Notes: generated from the letters alone by a model not told the origin. Shown: positions 8,469-17,487, counted from the stretch's first letter. The stretch is 64,000 nucleotides of DNA from Streptomyces sp. L-9-10 (GCF_004151105.1 NZ_PHRF01000057.1:71115-135114), one strand, 5' to 3'. Numbers and translations are program-made.

Positions 8469-11400
8469 ATGAGATTGCTCGACTCCGCGCGTGGAACGCC
8501 GTCGGGAGGGGCGGACCGGCGCCTGCACCGCCTCTTCGAGGCCGCCTGCGACCGTACCCCCTCGGCCACCGCACTCGAGTGCGCGCACCACGCACTCACC
8601 TACGCCGAACTCGACGCGCGCGCCAACCAGCTCGCACACATCCTCCGCGGTCTCGGGACAGGCCCGGGGTCCCGGATCGCGATCCTGATACCGCGGTCGG
8701 TCGAGATGTACGTGTCCCTGCTCGCGGTGGGGAAGGCCGGCGCGGTGTTCGTGCCGGTCGATCCGGCGTCCCCTCCGGACCGGCTCGCCTTCATCATGGA
8801 GGACGCCGCCGTCGATCTGGTGCTGACCACGTCCGCTCTCGCGCCCGCCGTGGGCGGTCTCCCGTGCCGGGTGGTCGAGTTGGACCCGTACGGTCGCGAT
8901 GTCGCCGGCGTACCCACCAGCCGGCCGCTCCTGGACCGGCCCGAGCCATGCCCCGAGAACGGTCACCCCGCCGCGTACATCATGTACACCTCCGGGTCGA
9001 GTGGCAGGCCCAAGGGGGTGAAGGTCGCGCAGTCGAGCATCTGCAACTTCCTCGATGTCGTGCCCAAGCTCTATGACGTGCGGCCGGACGACCGGGTGTA
9101 CCAGGGCATGACGATCTCCTTCGACTTCTCCATCGAGGAGATCTGGCCGACCTGGTCGGTCGGCGCGACGCTCGTCGCGGGCCCGGACGGCGCCGGTCAT
9201 CTCGGCGCGGAACTGGGCGAGTTCCTGCACGGCCGGCGGATCACGATGCTGTACTGCGTGCCGACGCTGCTGGAGACGATCCCGGCGGAACTGCCGTACC
9301 TCCGCAGCATCGTCGTCGGCGGTGAGGCCTGCCCCGGTCAGCTCGTCGAGCGGTGGAGCAGGCCGGGGCGGCGCATGCTCAACACCTACGGCCCGACCGA
9401 GGCCACCGTCACCGCGACCTGGGCGGAACTGACGCCGGGCAGGGCGGTGACGATCGGGAAGCCGCTGCCGACCTACTCGGTCGTGCTGCTCGATGAGCTG
9501 CTCAGGCCCGTGGCCGACGGCGAGGTCGGTGAGATCTGCATCGGCGGACCCGGCGTCGCCGACGGCTACATCGGACGGCCCGAGCTGACCGCGGACCGGT
9601 TCGTCGAGCATCCGCTGGCCCCCCGGGGCAGCAGGCTCTACCGCACCGGAGACCTCGGCCGGATGACCCGCGACGGGGAGGTCGAGTTCCTGGGCCGGGC
9701 CGACGACGAGGTGAAGATCCGGGGATACCGGGTGGATCTCGGCGAGATCGACAGCGTCCTGCTGGAGGATCCCGGCGTGGCCGAGGCGGTCACCACACTG
9801 ACGGCCGCACCGGACCGTGGCGCCGACGGGGGACGCGGCGGCGGAGACGGTGGCGGTGAACTGTGCGCCTACGTGGTCCGTGCGCCCGGCCACGTGGAAG
9901 ACGAAGACGCCCTGATCACCCGGGTGCACGAGACGCTGCGGCGCAGACTCCCCGCGTACATGGTGCCGTCCTTCCTGGACATCCTCCCCGCTCTCCCCTC
10001 CATGGCCAGCGGCAAGGTGGACCGTAAGCGGCTGCCCGCCCCGACCGGCCGGCGGCTGGTGGGCGGCGGCCGGCTGGTCGCGGTCCACGGTGAGCTGGAG
10101 ACGCGGGTACGGGACGCCTGGGCCGAGGTCCTCGGGATCGAGCCCGAGGCGCTGTCGGCCGAGGCGGACTTCTTCACCGACCTCGGCGGGCACTCACTCC
10201 TCGCGGCCCGGGTCGTATCCGTGCTGCGCGGCCGGGACATCGGCGCGAACACCGCGCTGCGCGACCTCTACGCCCATCCGACCGTGCGCGGCCTCGCCGC
10301 CCGGCTGAGCGCGACGAAGAACACAGGACAGCGGTCCGCGCCGCCCCGCCCCACCCCGCTCCGGCACACCAGCGGCCGTATCGCGGGCGCCGGAGCGGCC
10401 CAGGCGGGTGTGATCTACCTGCTGCTGCTCGTGCTCAGCCTGCCGGTGGCGTACGTGTACAGCCTGCACGGCGGCCGGATCTCGGTCGGTGCGTCGGCGC
10501 AGACGACGATCGGTGTGTACCTCAGCTATCTGGTCGTGCGCTGGCTCGTACCGGTCGCTCTCGTGCGCCCGTTGTCGGCGGGTATCCGGCCGGGCCGCTA
10601 TCCGCTGTGGGGCTCGGTCTACGTACGGCTCTGGGTGGTCAATCTGCTGCTGAGCCTCGGCCCGCTGCCGGTGCTCAGCGGCTCGCCCATGATGGCCGCC
10701 TATCTGCGGCTGCTCGGCGCGCGTATCGGACCCCGTACCACCATCGCCACCAGCACGATCACACTGCCCGCCATGCTGCGGATCGGCGGTGACACCTCGG
10801 TCGGCTACGGCGTGTCCGTCAGTCCGTGGCGGGTGGCGGACGGCTGGGTGACGGTCGCCCCCATCGAGATCGGGCCCCACGCCTTCGTGGGAGCCAACGC
10901 CGTCCTCGAACCCGGTGCACGCATGGGAGCGGGCGCCGGCCTCGGCGAACAGTCCGTCATCGGCCAGGACGAGGCGATTCCCGCCGGCGCGCGCCGGGCC
11001 GGATCGCCACCGCTCCCGGTGGACGCCCTCGCCCCTGGAGTCGAGGCCATGATGCGCGCCCGCCGGGGTACGGACGGATGGAAGCCGCGGCATCTCGCCG
11101 CCGCGCTCGTCGGGCTGGTGCTGCTGGAGACCGCCGCGTTGACGGTGACCGTGCCGGGGATCGCGCTGTTCTGGTGGGCGACACTGACCTGGGGCATCGC
11201 GGCCGGCCTCGTCGCCACCGCGCTGTCGGGTCCGGTGTTCGTGGTCACCGTCTGCTGTGTGGTCGCCCTGGGCAAGTGGCTGATCCTGCCGAGAGTGCCG
11301 GTCGGCGTCCATCCGGTGCGCTCCGCGCTCGGCGTACGCAAGTGGATGTCCGACAAGCTGCTGGAGATCAGTCTCACCTTCACCAACTCGCTGTACGCCA

Positions 11401-12557
11401 CGCTCTGCACCGTGCCGTGGCTCAAACTGCTCGGCGCGCGGATCGGCCGGGGTGCCGAGGTCTCGACCGTCTCGCACATCGACCCGGACCTGCTCACCCT
11501 CCGCGACGGCAGCTTCGTCGCGGACCTGGCCAACGTCGGCGGTGCCACCTTCGCGGCCGGCCAGGTCGCGTTCGGCCCCACCGAGGTCGGGGAGCGCGCG
11601 TTCATCGGCAACTCGGCGCTCCTGCTCGCCGGAACACGGACAGGACCCGGCTCCCTGATCGGAGTGGGTACGGTCCCGCCGCAGGGTGATGTGGCCGACG
11701 GCACCACCTGGCTGGGCTCGCCCGCGATCCGTCTGCCGGTGCGCCAGAGCAGCGGATCGTTCCCCGAGGAACTGACGTTCCGGCCGGCCCGCAAGGCCGT
11801 GCTCCAGCGCCTGGGCATCGAGTTCTTCCGCATCACGATGCCCGCGTCGGTGCTGGCCGTGAGCGCCTACCTGTACCTGCTGGCGCTGTCCTGGGTGACC
11901 AGCCGTCCCGGCCTGCTGGTGCCCGTGCTCGTGGCACCGGTCCTCGTGATGATCGCGAGCCTCCTGGTGATCGCGTACTGCGCGGCGGTCAAGCGGGTGG
12001 TGATCGGGGTCTACCGGCCCCGGGTCGAGCCGCTGTGGAGTCTGTTCGTACGCCGCACCGAGTTCGTCACCGGCCTCTTCGAGGCGGCGGCGGTACCGGC
12101 CGGGGTGGGCTTCCTGATCGGAACGCCGTATCTGCCGGTGATCCTGCGCCGGTTCGGGGCGCGCATCGGACGAGGCACCTGGATCGGCACCACCTTCCTC
12201 ACGGAGTTCGACCTCGTCGACATCGGGGACGACGCCGCGATCGGTCTGCGCGTATCGCTCCAGACACATCTCTTCGAAGACCGCGTGATGAAGATGTCGC
12301 TGGTCACGGTCGAGGACGGCGCGAGTGTCGGCACCCGCGCGGTCGTGCTCTACGACTCCGTCGTCGGCCGGGACGTCCAGCTCGGCGCACTGTCGTTGCT
12401 CATGAAGGGCGAGCACCTCACACCGGGCACGAGCTGGCGCGGCATCCCCGCCGAGGGCGTCGTCGAGCGGCGTCCCGTCCAGGCCCCGGACGCCCCGGCC
12501 CGGGACGTGGCGGCTTTCGACGTCCCGGCTTTCGACGGCAGGACGAGAGGCTCGTAA
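8469..12557 (+). CDS. Pls/PosA-type single-module nonribosomal peptide synthetase
   Basis: A 1362-residue multidomain enzyme. Residues about 15-525 form an adenylation domain (YTSGSSGRPKG, FDFSIEEIW, NTYGPTEATV, YRTGDLG, GKVDRK). Residues about 535-615 form a carrier protein with phosphopantetheine Ser576 (LGGHSLLA). The rest, about 650-1345, has several transmembrane segments and three left-handed beta-helix units (for example ARIGPRTTIATSTI, ARIGRGAEVSTVSHI, ARIGRGTWIGTTFL). This A-T-membrane-C1/C2/C3 plan is that of epsilon-poly-L-lysine synthetase (Pls) and PosA relatives, which polymerise one amino acid at the membrane. The pocket residues I align are D-F-E-Y-V-G-T-V-T-K, which I cannot assign to a substrate. 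AAGGAC precedes the ATG. Confidence 0.9.
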   Translation: MRLLDSARGTPSGGADRRLHRLFEAACDRTPSATALECAHHALTYAELDARANQLAHILRGLGTGPGSRIAILIPRSVEMYVSLLAVGKAGAVFVPVDPASPPDRLAFIMEDAAVDLVLTTSALAPAVGGLPCRVVELDPYGRDVAGVPTSRPLLDRPEPCPENGHPAAYIMYTSGSSGRPKGVKVAQSSICNFLDVVPKLYDVRPDDRVYQGMTISFDFSIEEIWPTWSVGATLVAGPDGAGHLGAELGEFLHGRRITMLYCVPTLLETIPAELPYLRSIVVGGEACPGQLVERWSRPGRRMLNTYGPTEATVTATWAELTPGRAVTIGKPLPTYSVVLLDELLRPVADGEVGEICIGGPGVADGYIGRPELTADRFVEHPLAPRGSRLYRTGDLGRMTRDGEVEFLGRADDEVKIRGYRVDLGEIDSVLLEDPGVAEAVTTLTAAPDRGADGGRGGGDGGGELCAYVVRAPGHVEDEDALITRVHETLRRRLPAYMVPSFLDILPALPSMASGKVDRKRLPAPTGRRLVGGGRLVAVHGELETRVRDAWAEVLGIEPEALSAEADFFTDLGGHSLLAARVVSVLRGRDIGANTALRDLYAHPTVRGLAARLSATKNTGQRSAPPRPTPLRHTSGRIAGAGAAQAGVIYLLLLVLSLPVAYVYSLHGGRISVGASAQTTIGVYLSYLVVRWLVPVALVRPLSAGIRPGRYPLWGSVYVRLWVVNLLLSLGPLPVLSGSPMMAAYLRLLGARIGPRTTIATSTITLPAMLRIGGDTSVGYGVSVSPWRVADGWVTVAPIEIGPHAFVGANAVLEPGARMGAGAGLGEQSVIGQDEAIPAGARRAGSPPLPVDALAPGVEAMMRARRGTDGWKPRHLAAALVGLVLLETAALTVTVPGIALFWWATLTWGIAAGLVATALSGPVFVVTVCCVVALGKWLILPRVPVGVHPVRSALGVRKWMSDKLLEISLTFTNSLYATLCTVPWLKLLGARIGRGAEVSTVSHIDPDLLTLRDGSFVADLANVGGATFAAGQVAFGPTEVGERAFIGNSALLLAGTRTGPGSLIGVGTVPPQGDVADGTTWLGSPAIRLPVRQSSGSFPEELTFRPARKAVLQRLGIEFFRITMPASVLAVSAYLYLLALSWVTSRPGLLVPVLVAPVLVMIASLLVIAYCAAVKRVVIGVYRPRVEPLWSLFVRRTEFVTGLFEAAAVPAGVGFLIGTPYLPVILRRFGARIGRGTWIGTTFLTEFDLVDIGDDAAIGLRVSLQTHLFEDRVMKMSLVTVEDGASVGTRAVVLYDSVVGRDVQLGALSLLMKGEHLTPGTSWRGIPAEGVVERRPVQAPDAPARDVAAFDVPAFDGRTRGS

Positions 12558-12749
12558 GGCGCCGGGAAGCCCGTCCTGTACTCACGCCTGCACTCGAGCC
12601 CGTACAAGCCTGTACTCAAGTACCGCCCCTGTAGCCCCTAAGACCGAGTTCCGCGGACAGGACCAGCGAGGGATGTCAGCGACCCTCCGCGCTTTCTACT
12701 GTCGTCCTATGAGCTTTCGATCCATCTCTCTTCCCGGACGGCGGACCTA

Positions 12750-14129
12750 GTGCGCGACACCACCGGAGGTGCGCCGAGCGCCGTGGGGCAGGCGGCCGTA
12801 GGACAGACAACCGCAGGACGGACAACCGCAGGGCAGGCAGCCGCGGGGCAGGCAGCCGCGGCGGCGTTCACCGCGCTGCGCGACGACCTCGTCCGCCATG
12901 CGCTCGCCCGGCGCCCCCTGCCCGCGCTCTCCGAGTCACCCGCGCTCGACCGCGCCCGGCGCCTGCTGCCGCACGGCCTGCGCGACACCGTCCGCTGGGC
13001 ACCGCACCTGGCGGTGTGCGCCTTCGCGGTACTGGTCATGGCGGCGCAGTCCTGGGTATCCCCTTTCGCCGGAATGGCGGCCGGCCTGCTGGTGGGGATC
13101 CCCGTCGTACTGACTCTGCTGATGCCGGTGGCGGCCTGGTGGCTGACCCTGCTCTCGGGCCTGGCCGCGGCGGTCGATCTGGCGGGCTTCGGCAGCCTGC
13201 GGCTGTCCGTCCTGTTCGTGACCGGCCCGCTGGTGCTGGTGGTGTGCACGCTGCGGCTGCGGCCCTGGGCAGCGGCTTGGATGTGGCTGATCAGCGCGGT
13301 CGTCTTCGTCGAGTTCGGAGCGCTCGCGGGCGACGGCCTCCGGGACTCGCGCCTCGCCTTCGGTGTCGCCCTGATCGTCGCCGTGCTGCTGAGCGGCTGG
13401 TCGCGGGCCGGCGCGCGGGCGTCGGAACAGGCGTCGGCCGCCGAGGACGAGCGGGGCCGCCGCGCCCGGCTGGAGGAGCGTACGACCATCGCCAGGGAAC
13501 TCCACGATGTCGTCGCGCATCACATGTCGGCCGTCGCGATCCAGGCCGAGGCGGCACAGTACCGGGTGCAGGACCCGCCGCCCGAACTCGCGGAGACGCT
13601 CGCGGCGGTACGCGGGAACGCCGTCGCCGCCCTCGCCGAACTCCGTCGCGTTCTGGGCGTCATCCGCGCGGACACACCGCACCACGGGCTCGCCGGGCGG
13701 GCCCTGCCCCCACAGCCCACCCTCTCCGGCCTGGGCCGGCTGATCGACGCGGTGCGCGTCTCGGGGGCGCCGGTGGAGAAGACGGTCACCGGGAAAGTAC
13801 GTGAACTGGCGCCCGGCGTCGAGCTGTCGGCTTACCGGATCGTCCAGGAGGCGCTGAGCAACGCCATGCGGCACGCACCCGGCGCGGAGGTCCGTGTGGA
13901 GCTCTCCTACGTGGCGACCGGTCTCGGTGTGCGCGTGGTCAACGGATCCGCCGAGCAGCCGGCCGGGGCATCGCCCGGAGCCGGACACGGACTCCTCGGC
14001 ATGCGCGAAAGGGTCGCCATGCTCGAAGGACGACTGACGGCACAGCGGACCGCCGAGGGCGGCTTCGAGGTCAGCGCGTTCCTGCCCGACGTGCCCCCCG
14101 CCGACGAGAACGGGGACCAGGATGTCTGA
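12750..14129 (+). CDS. NarL-type sensor histidine kinase
   Basis: A 459-residue kinase with four or five membrane helices between about 85 and 220, then a HisKA_3 dimerisation domain with phosphoacceptor His252 (ARELHDVVAHHMSA) and a compact HATPase with NAMRHAPGA and GHGLLGMRERV. This is the DesK/NarX class typical of actinobacteria. The GTG start at 12750 gives an N-terminus encoded by five 15-bp DNA repeats (AVGQTTAGRTTAGQAA…), which may be a variable, non-functional extension. The 3' end overlaps the start of the response regulator by 8 bases, so the two are translated together. The signal is not evident. Confidence 0.92.
   Translation: MRDTTGGAPSAVGQAAVGQTTAGRTTAGQAAAGQAAAAAFTALRDDLVRHALARRPLPALSESPALDRARRLLPHGLRDTVRWAPHLAVCAFAVLVMAAQSWVSPFAGMAAGLLVGIPVVLTLLMPVAAWWLTLLSGLAAAVDLAGFGSLRLSVLFVTGPLVLVVCTLRLRPWAAAWMWLISAVVFVEFGALAGDGLRDSRLAFGVALIVAVLLSGWSRAGARASEQASAAEDERGRRARLEERTTIARELHDVVAHHMSAVAIQAEAAQYRVQDPPPELAETLAAVRGNAVAALAELRRVLGVIRADTPHHGLAGRALPPQPTLSGLGRLIDAVRVSGAPVEKTVTGKVRELAPGVELSAYRIVQEALSNAMRHAPGAEVRVELSYVATGLGVRVVNGSAEQPAGASPGAGHGLLGMRERVAMLEGRLTAQRTAEGGFEVSAFLPDVPPADENGDQDV
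12786..12860 (+). repeat. 15-bp tandem repeat inside kinase N-terminus
   Basis: Five 15-bp units such as GGACAGACAACCGCA and GGGCAGGCAGCCGCG; the last two are identical. They encode five-residue units of GQAAA/GQTTA type and keep the reading frame, so unit number could change without disrupting the kinase. Confidence 0.9.
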
Positions 14130-14835
14130 GCGGCCGGCCGTGCGGGTTCTCGTCGTGGACGACCAGATCATCGTGCGTGAGGGGTTCTCCGTCGTGCTGG
14201 CGGCGCAACCGGGGATCGAGATCGTCGGCGCCGCGGCGGACGGCCGCGAGGCCCTCGTCAAAGTCGGTGAACTCCGCCCGGACGTCGTCCTCATGGACGT
14301 CCGGATGCCCGAGATGGACGGTCTGGAGGCCACCTGCGAGATCACCGCCAGGACGCCCGACACCAAGGTGCTGATCCTCACCACCTACGACCTGGACGAG
14401 TACGTCTACCAGGCGCTGTGTGCCGGAGCGAGCGGATTCCTGCTGAAGGACGCCTCGGCACGCCAACTCGCGGAAGGCATCAGGGTGGTGGCCGCCGGTG
14501 ATTCGCTGCTCGCTCCCTCCGCCACCCGTCGGCTGATCACGGAGTTCACCCGTCTGCACGGCACCGCCGCCGGAACCGGCACCGGCCCGCGCCCCCCGGC
14601 CAGGACCGGCATCGCCGGTCTGACGGAACGGGAGACGGAGGTCCTGGCACTGATCGCGCAGGGCCTGTCGAACGGGGAGATCGCCGGCCATCTGTTCGTC
14701 ACCGAATCCACCGTCAAAACGCATGTCAGCAAGATGCTCGTGAAACTGGGCCTGCGTGACCGCACCCAGGCGGCGATCTTCGCCTACGAGAACGGGGTGG
14801 TGGTCACCGCGAGCGCGAACGGGCGCTGTCGATGA
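14122..14835 (+). CDS. LuxR/NarL-family response regulator
   Basis: A 237-residue partner of the preceding kinase. The receiver has D13-D14, phosphorylatable Asp59 (VLMDVRMP) and the lysine in FLLKDAS. The C-terminal LuxR helix-turn-helix begins at LTERETEVLALIAQGLSN and contains TVKTHVSKMLVKLGL. The extra 20 or so residues rich in Gly, Thr and Pro between the domains are a linker. The ATG overlaps the kinase coding end. Targets are unknown; the adjacent Pls-like gene upstream and methyltransferase downstream are candidates by position only. Confidence 0.93.
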   Translation: MSERPAVRVLVVDDQIIVREGFSVVLAAQPGIEIVGAAADGREALVKVGELRPDVVLMDVRMPEMDGLEATCEITARTPDTKVLILTTYDLDEYVYQALCAGASGFLLKDASARQLAEGIRVVAAGDSLLAPSATRRLITEFTRLHGTAAGTGTGPRPPARTGIAGLTERETEVLALIAQGLSNGEIAGHLFVTESTVKTHVSKMLVKLGLRDRTQAAIFAYENGVVVTASANGRCR

Positions 14836-14996
14836 CCTGAGCCCGCCCGTCTGCCGCCCTCGTATCCGGCACGCGTCCCCTCGCGTCCCGCACCCCTCTC
14901 GTTCCTCCCGCCCGCGAAACCTCTCCCAGGGCCAACTCCCTACCCCCACCTGCCCATTTCCCCGCTCCTGTCCATCCGTCTCACGAAAGACACGCA

Positions 14997-15809
14997 ATGC
15001 CGAAGAAGACCCAGGCGTCCCTGACCGCCAACCGCTCCGCCCTCTCCCACCGCGTCGGCTACGCCCTGCGCAACCCCGCTCGTATCGCCCCGTACGTCCG
15101 ACGCTCCCTGCGGGACAAGTGGCTGAGCCACAAGCACCCGAACCACGTCGACTACTACCGCGCGGTGATGGCCTCCGACACCAGCCGCAATCCCCAGGCG
15201 GCGGTCGGCAGCCAGACCCACGAACGCTGGCTGGCGCTCGGCGAGATGCAGTTCGGGTATCTCGCCGAACACGGTCTGACCCCGCGCCACCGCATGCTGG
15301 ACATCGGCTGCGGCAATCTGCGCGCCGGCTGGCGCTTCATCGACTACCTGGACGCCGGAAACTACTACGGCATCGACATCTCGCCCGACATCCTCATCGC
15401 CGCCAAGCGGACCCTCACCACCTACCACCTCCAGGACAAGCTGCCGCATCTCACCATCACCGAGAACCTGTCCCTGGACTTCCTGCCCCAGGAGCACTTC
15501 GATGTGGTCCACGCGCACAGCGTCTTCTCCCACTCACCGATCGATGTCATCGACGAGTGCCTCGCGCACGTGGGCCGCATCCTGGCCCCCGGCGGATTCT
15601 TCGACTTCACCTTCGACCGCACCGAGGGCACCGAACACCAGGTGCTGCGGGAGGACTTCTACTACCGTACGGAGACCTTGATCGCCCTGGCCCACAAGCA
15701 CGGGCTCGCCGCGCGCTTCATGGACGACTGGGAGAAGCGGCCGCACGGCCAGTCCAAGATCCGTGTCTCCGCGCCCGCTCACACCACGGGGTCCGGCCGA
15801 CTCCTCTGA
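14997..15809 (+). CDS. Class I SAM-dependent methyltransferase
   Basis: A 270-residue protein. MLDIGCGNLRAG is the SAM-binding motif I, YYGIDISPDIL is motif II, and FDVVHAHSVFSHSP with LAPGGFFDFTF complete the methyltransferase fold. The basic N-terminal 50 residues resemble those of methyltransferases found near glycan or polysaccharide genes. The acceptor is unknown. A 160-bp pyrimidine-rich gap separates it from the regulator upstream. ATG at 14997 is preceded by GAAAGA. Confidence 0.85.
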   Translation: MPKKTQASLTANRSALSHRVGYALRNPARIAPYVRRSLRDKWLSHKHPNHVDYYRAVMASDTSRNPQAAVGSQTHERWLALGEMQFGYLAEHGLTPRHRMLDIGCGNLRAGWRFIDYLDAGNYYGIDISPDILIAAKRTLTTYHLQDKLPHLTITENLSLDFLPQEHFDVVHAHSVFSHSPIDVIDECLAHVGRILAPGGFFDFTFDRTEGTEHQVLREDFYYRTETLIALAHKHGLAARFMDDWEKRPHGQSKIRVSAPAHTTGSGRLL

Positions 15810-15846
15810 CCGGGGCGGCGATCTACGGCACTGCCGCGACCGCAGT

Positions 15847-15888
15847 TGGTCCAGACCTATTGACGGAAGGTCTGGACCACTCTACGGT
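15847..15888 (+). promoter_or_regulatory. Chitinase promoter with two DasR-like sites
   Basis: TGGTCCAGACCT (15847-15858) and its exact reverse complement AGGTCTGGACCA (15868-15879) flank TTGACG (15860-15865). TACGGT at 15883-15888 is 17 bp further on, a good -10. The 12-bp element is the known Streptomyces chitinase promoter repeat, which overlaps the DasR operator consensus. The promoter should therefore be repressed by DasR until N-acetylglucosamine phosphate accumulates. Confidence 0.85.
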
Positions 15889-15968
15889 TCCCCCAACTAC
15901 CCGGCGTACGTTCCCAGTTCGCCGCACCCGATGCGGTCGCGGGCGGACATGGTCGGAAGGGGCACAGC

Positions 15969-17027
15969 ATGATCCGCCGAATTTCGCGCGTGCTGGGGGT
16001 CGGCCTCGCCATGGCCTTCGTCATGCAGACACTGGTCGCCGCGGCGGCGCCCGGCGCGGCGCCGGCCGCCGACACCTGCGCGGTCAAGTCGAAACCCGCC
16101 GGGAAGGTGCTCCAGGGGTACTGGGAGAACTGGGACGGTGCGGCGAACGGCGTACACCCGCCGCTCGGATGGATTCCGATCACGGACTCCCGTATCCGCG
16201 ACCACGGGTACAACGTGATCAACGCGGCGTTCCCGGTCATCCGCTCGGACGGCACCGTGCTGTGGGAGGACGGGATGGACGCGACCGTGAAGGTCGCGAC
16301 CCCGGCCGAGATGTGCCAGGCCAAGGCCTCCGGTCTCACGACCCTGATGTCCATCGGCGGGGCGGCGGCCGGGATCGACCTCAGCTCCAGCGCCGTCGCC
16401 GACCGGTTCATCGCGACGGTGGTGCCGATCTTGAAGAAGTACAACTTCGACGGCATCGACATCGACATCGAGACCGGGCTCGTCGGCAGTGGCAACATCA
16501 ACACACTGTCGGCCTCGCAGGCCAACCTCATCCGCATCATCGATGGCGTACTGGCCCAGATGCCGTCGAACTTCGGCCTGACGATGGCGCCCGAGACGGC
16601 CTACGTCACCGGGGGCAGTGTGGTGTACGGCTCGATCTGGGGCGCGTATCTGCCCATCGTGAAGAAGTACGCCGACAACGGCCGGCTCTGGTGGCTCAAC
16701 ATGCAGTACTACAACGGCAGCATGTACGGCTGCTCCGGCGACTCGTACTCCGCCGGTACGGTCCAGGGGTTCACCGCGCAGACGGATTGCCTGAACAGGG
16801 GCCTGGTCGTCCAGGGCACCACGATCAAGGTCCCCTATGACAAGCAGGTGCCGGGACTCCCGGCACAGCCGGGCGCCGGGGGCGGCTATATGGCGCCGAA
16901 CCTGGTGTCGCAGGCCTGGAACACCTACGGCAACGGGCTGAAGGGCCTGATGACCTGGTCGCTCAACTGGGACGGGTCGAAGGGCTGGACGTTCGGCAAC
17001 AATGTCAAGGCGCTCCAGGGCCGTTGA
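15969..17027 (+). CDS. Secreted GH18 chitinase
   Basis: A 352-residue exported chitinase. A signal peptide runs to about residue 34 (…AAAAPGAAPAADT). The catalytic strand DGIDIDIE at 161-168 carries the GH18 DxxDxDxE motif with acid/base Glu168. LMSIGG at 126-131 is the second GH18 signature. The enzyme is a single catalytic domain without a visible carbohydrate-binding module, like ChiD-type enzymes of Streptomyces. It hydrolyses chitin outside the cell. GGAAGGGG precedes the ATG. The last 39 coding bases are part of a duplicated 58-bp sequence that reappears at 31687 and, diverged, at 42452. Confidence 0.93.
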   Translation: MIRRISRVLGVGLAMAFVMQTLVAAAAPGAAPAADTCAVKSKPAGKVLQGYWENWDGAANGVHPPLGWIPITDSRIRDHGYNVINAAFPVIRSDGTVLWEDGMDATVKVATPAEMCQAKASGLTTLMSIGGAAAGIDLSSSAVADRFIATVVPILKKYNFDGIDIDIETGLVGSGNINTLSASQANLIRIIDGVLAQMPSNFGLTMAPETAYVTGGSVVYGSIWGAYLPIVKKYADNGRLWWLNMQYYNGSMYGCSGDSYSAGTVQGFTAQTDCLNRGLVVQGTTIKVPYDKQVPGLPAQPGAGGGYMAPNLVSQAWNTYGNGLKGLMTWSLNWDGSKGWTFGNNVKALQGR

Positions 17028-17046
17028 GGTACCACGGCGTCCCTGG
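16989..17046 (+). repeat. Putative attachment site, left copy (chitinase 3' end)
   Basis: 58 bp spanning the last 39 bases of the chitinase gene and 19 bases beyond its stop. It matches 31687-31744 at 56 of 58 positions in the same orientation. Since identity continues past the stop codon, it is a DNA duplication and not protein conservation. This fits an att site used by an element integrated at the gene's 3' end, which preserved the gene. Confidence 0.75.
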
Positions 17047-17068
17047 CAGCGCAAATGACCAGGTCAGA

Positions 17069-17098
17069 GGGGATCGGTCCTTTCGCGGATCGGTCCCC
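17069..17098 (+). terminator. Hairpin after the chitinase gene
   Basis: GGGGATCGGTCC (17069-17080) pairs imperfectly, 10 of 12, with GGATCGGTCCCC (17087-17098) around a 6-base loop, 41 bases after the chitinase stop. Probably a transcription terminator. Confidence 0.5.
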
Positions 17099-17223
17099 TC
17101 GTCGCTACCGTGCTGACTTGGTGCTGTCCTGTGGGCACCCCTCATCACCTCTCCCCACCCCTCCCGTGCTGGTTCTGTGCTGGCTTGTGGGCCGTAGCTC
17201 CGGATGGGAAGCCGAAGCGTCTA

Positions 17224-17440
17224 GGGTCTTTCGTTTGGATCAGGCCGGATCTGGGAGCGGGGTCTGGTGGAGGGGGTCCCTCCCGTGCCGTTCAGGCTAC
17301 GGGGGAGGATCGCGAGGCGGAGGAGGGAGCCATGGCGGAGCCCTGGTGACCGGCGACAACGCGGCGAGGCGCGGCCCGCCGCGGCAGCGGCTGATGTCAC
17401 CGCGGGCACGCGAGCCCGGCATGATCCAAACGAGAGGCCC
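17224..17440. mobile_element. MITE-like non-coding element with 27-bp inverted ends
   Basis: Ends at 17222-17248 and 17416-17442 are inverted repeats matching at 24 of 27 positions, both with the core TCGTTTGGATCA. The 217-bp interior has no transposase. The element sits in a CTAG site, giving TA (or CTAG) at both ends, as for IS5-family transposons. The interior text resembles a short repeat I recall from many Streptomyces intergenic regions, so it was probably mobilised by an IS5-type transposase elsewhere. Confidence 0.7.
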
Positions 17441-17487
17441 TAGGTGTATTGACCCGCGTCAACAACCCTGCGGGTCAATACACCTAG
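17440..17487. repeat. 18-bp perfect inverted repeat abutting the MITE
   Basis: CTAGGTGTATTGACCCGC (17440-17457) is the exact reverse complement of 17470-17487, with a 12-base loop. The right MITE end shares its CTAG, so the MITE inserted into one tip of this older palindrome. It may be a terminator, an operator, or the end of another element. No gene lies from here to 17830. Confidence 0.7.

Noticed and set aside
8295..12416. Long minus-strand ORFs opposite the Pls-like synthetase
   Set aside because: They are antisense to clear NRPS motifs and have typical shadow composition rich in Arg, His, Gln and Asp.
8469..15809. A larger biosynthetic gene cluster around the synthetase
   Set aside because: Apart from a methyltransferase and regulators there are no tailoring, transport or resistance genes in the usual sense; a cluster boundary cannot be supported.
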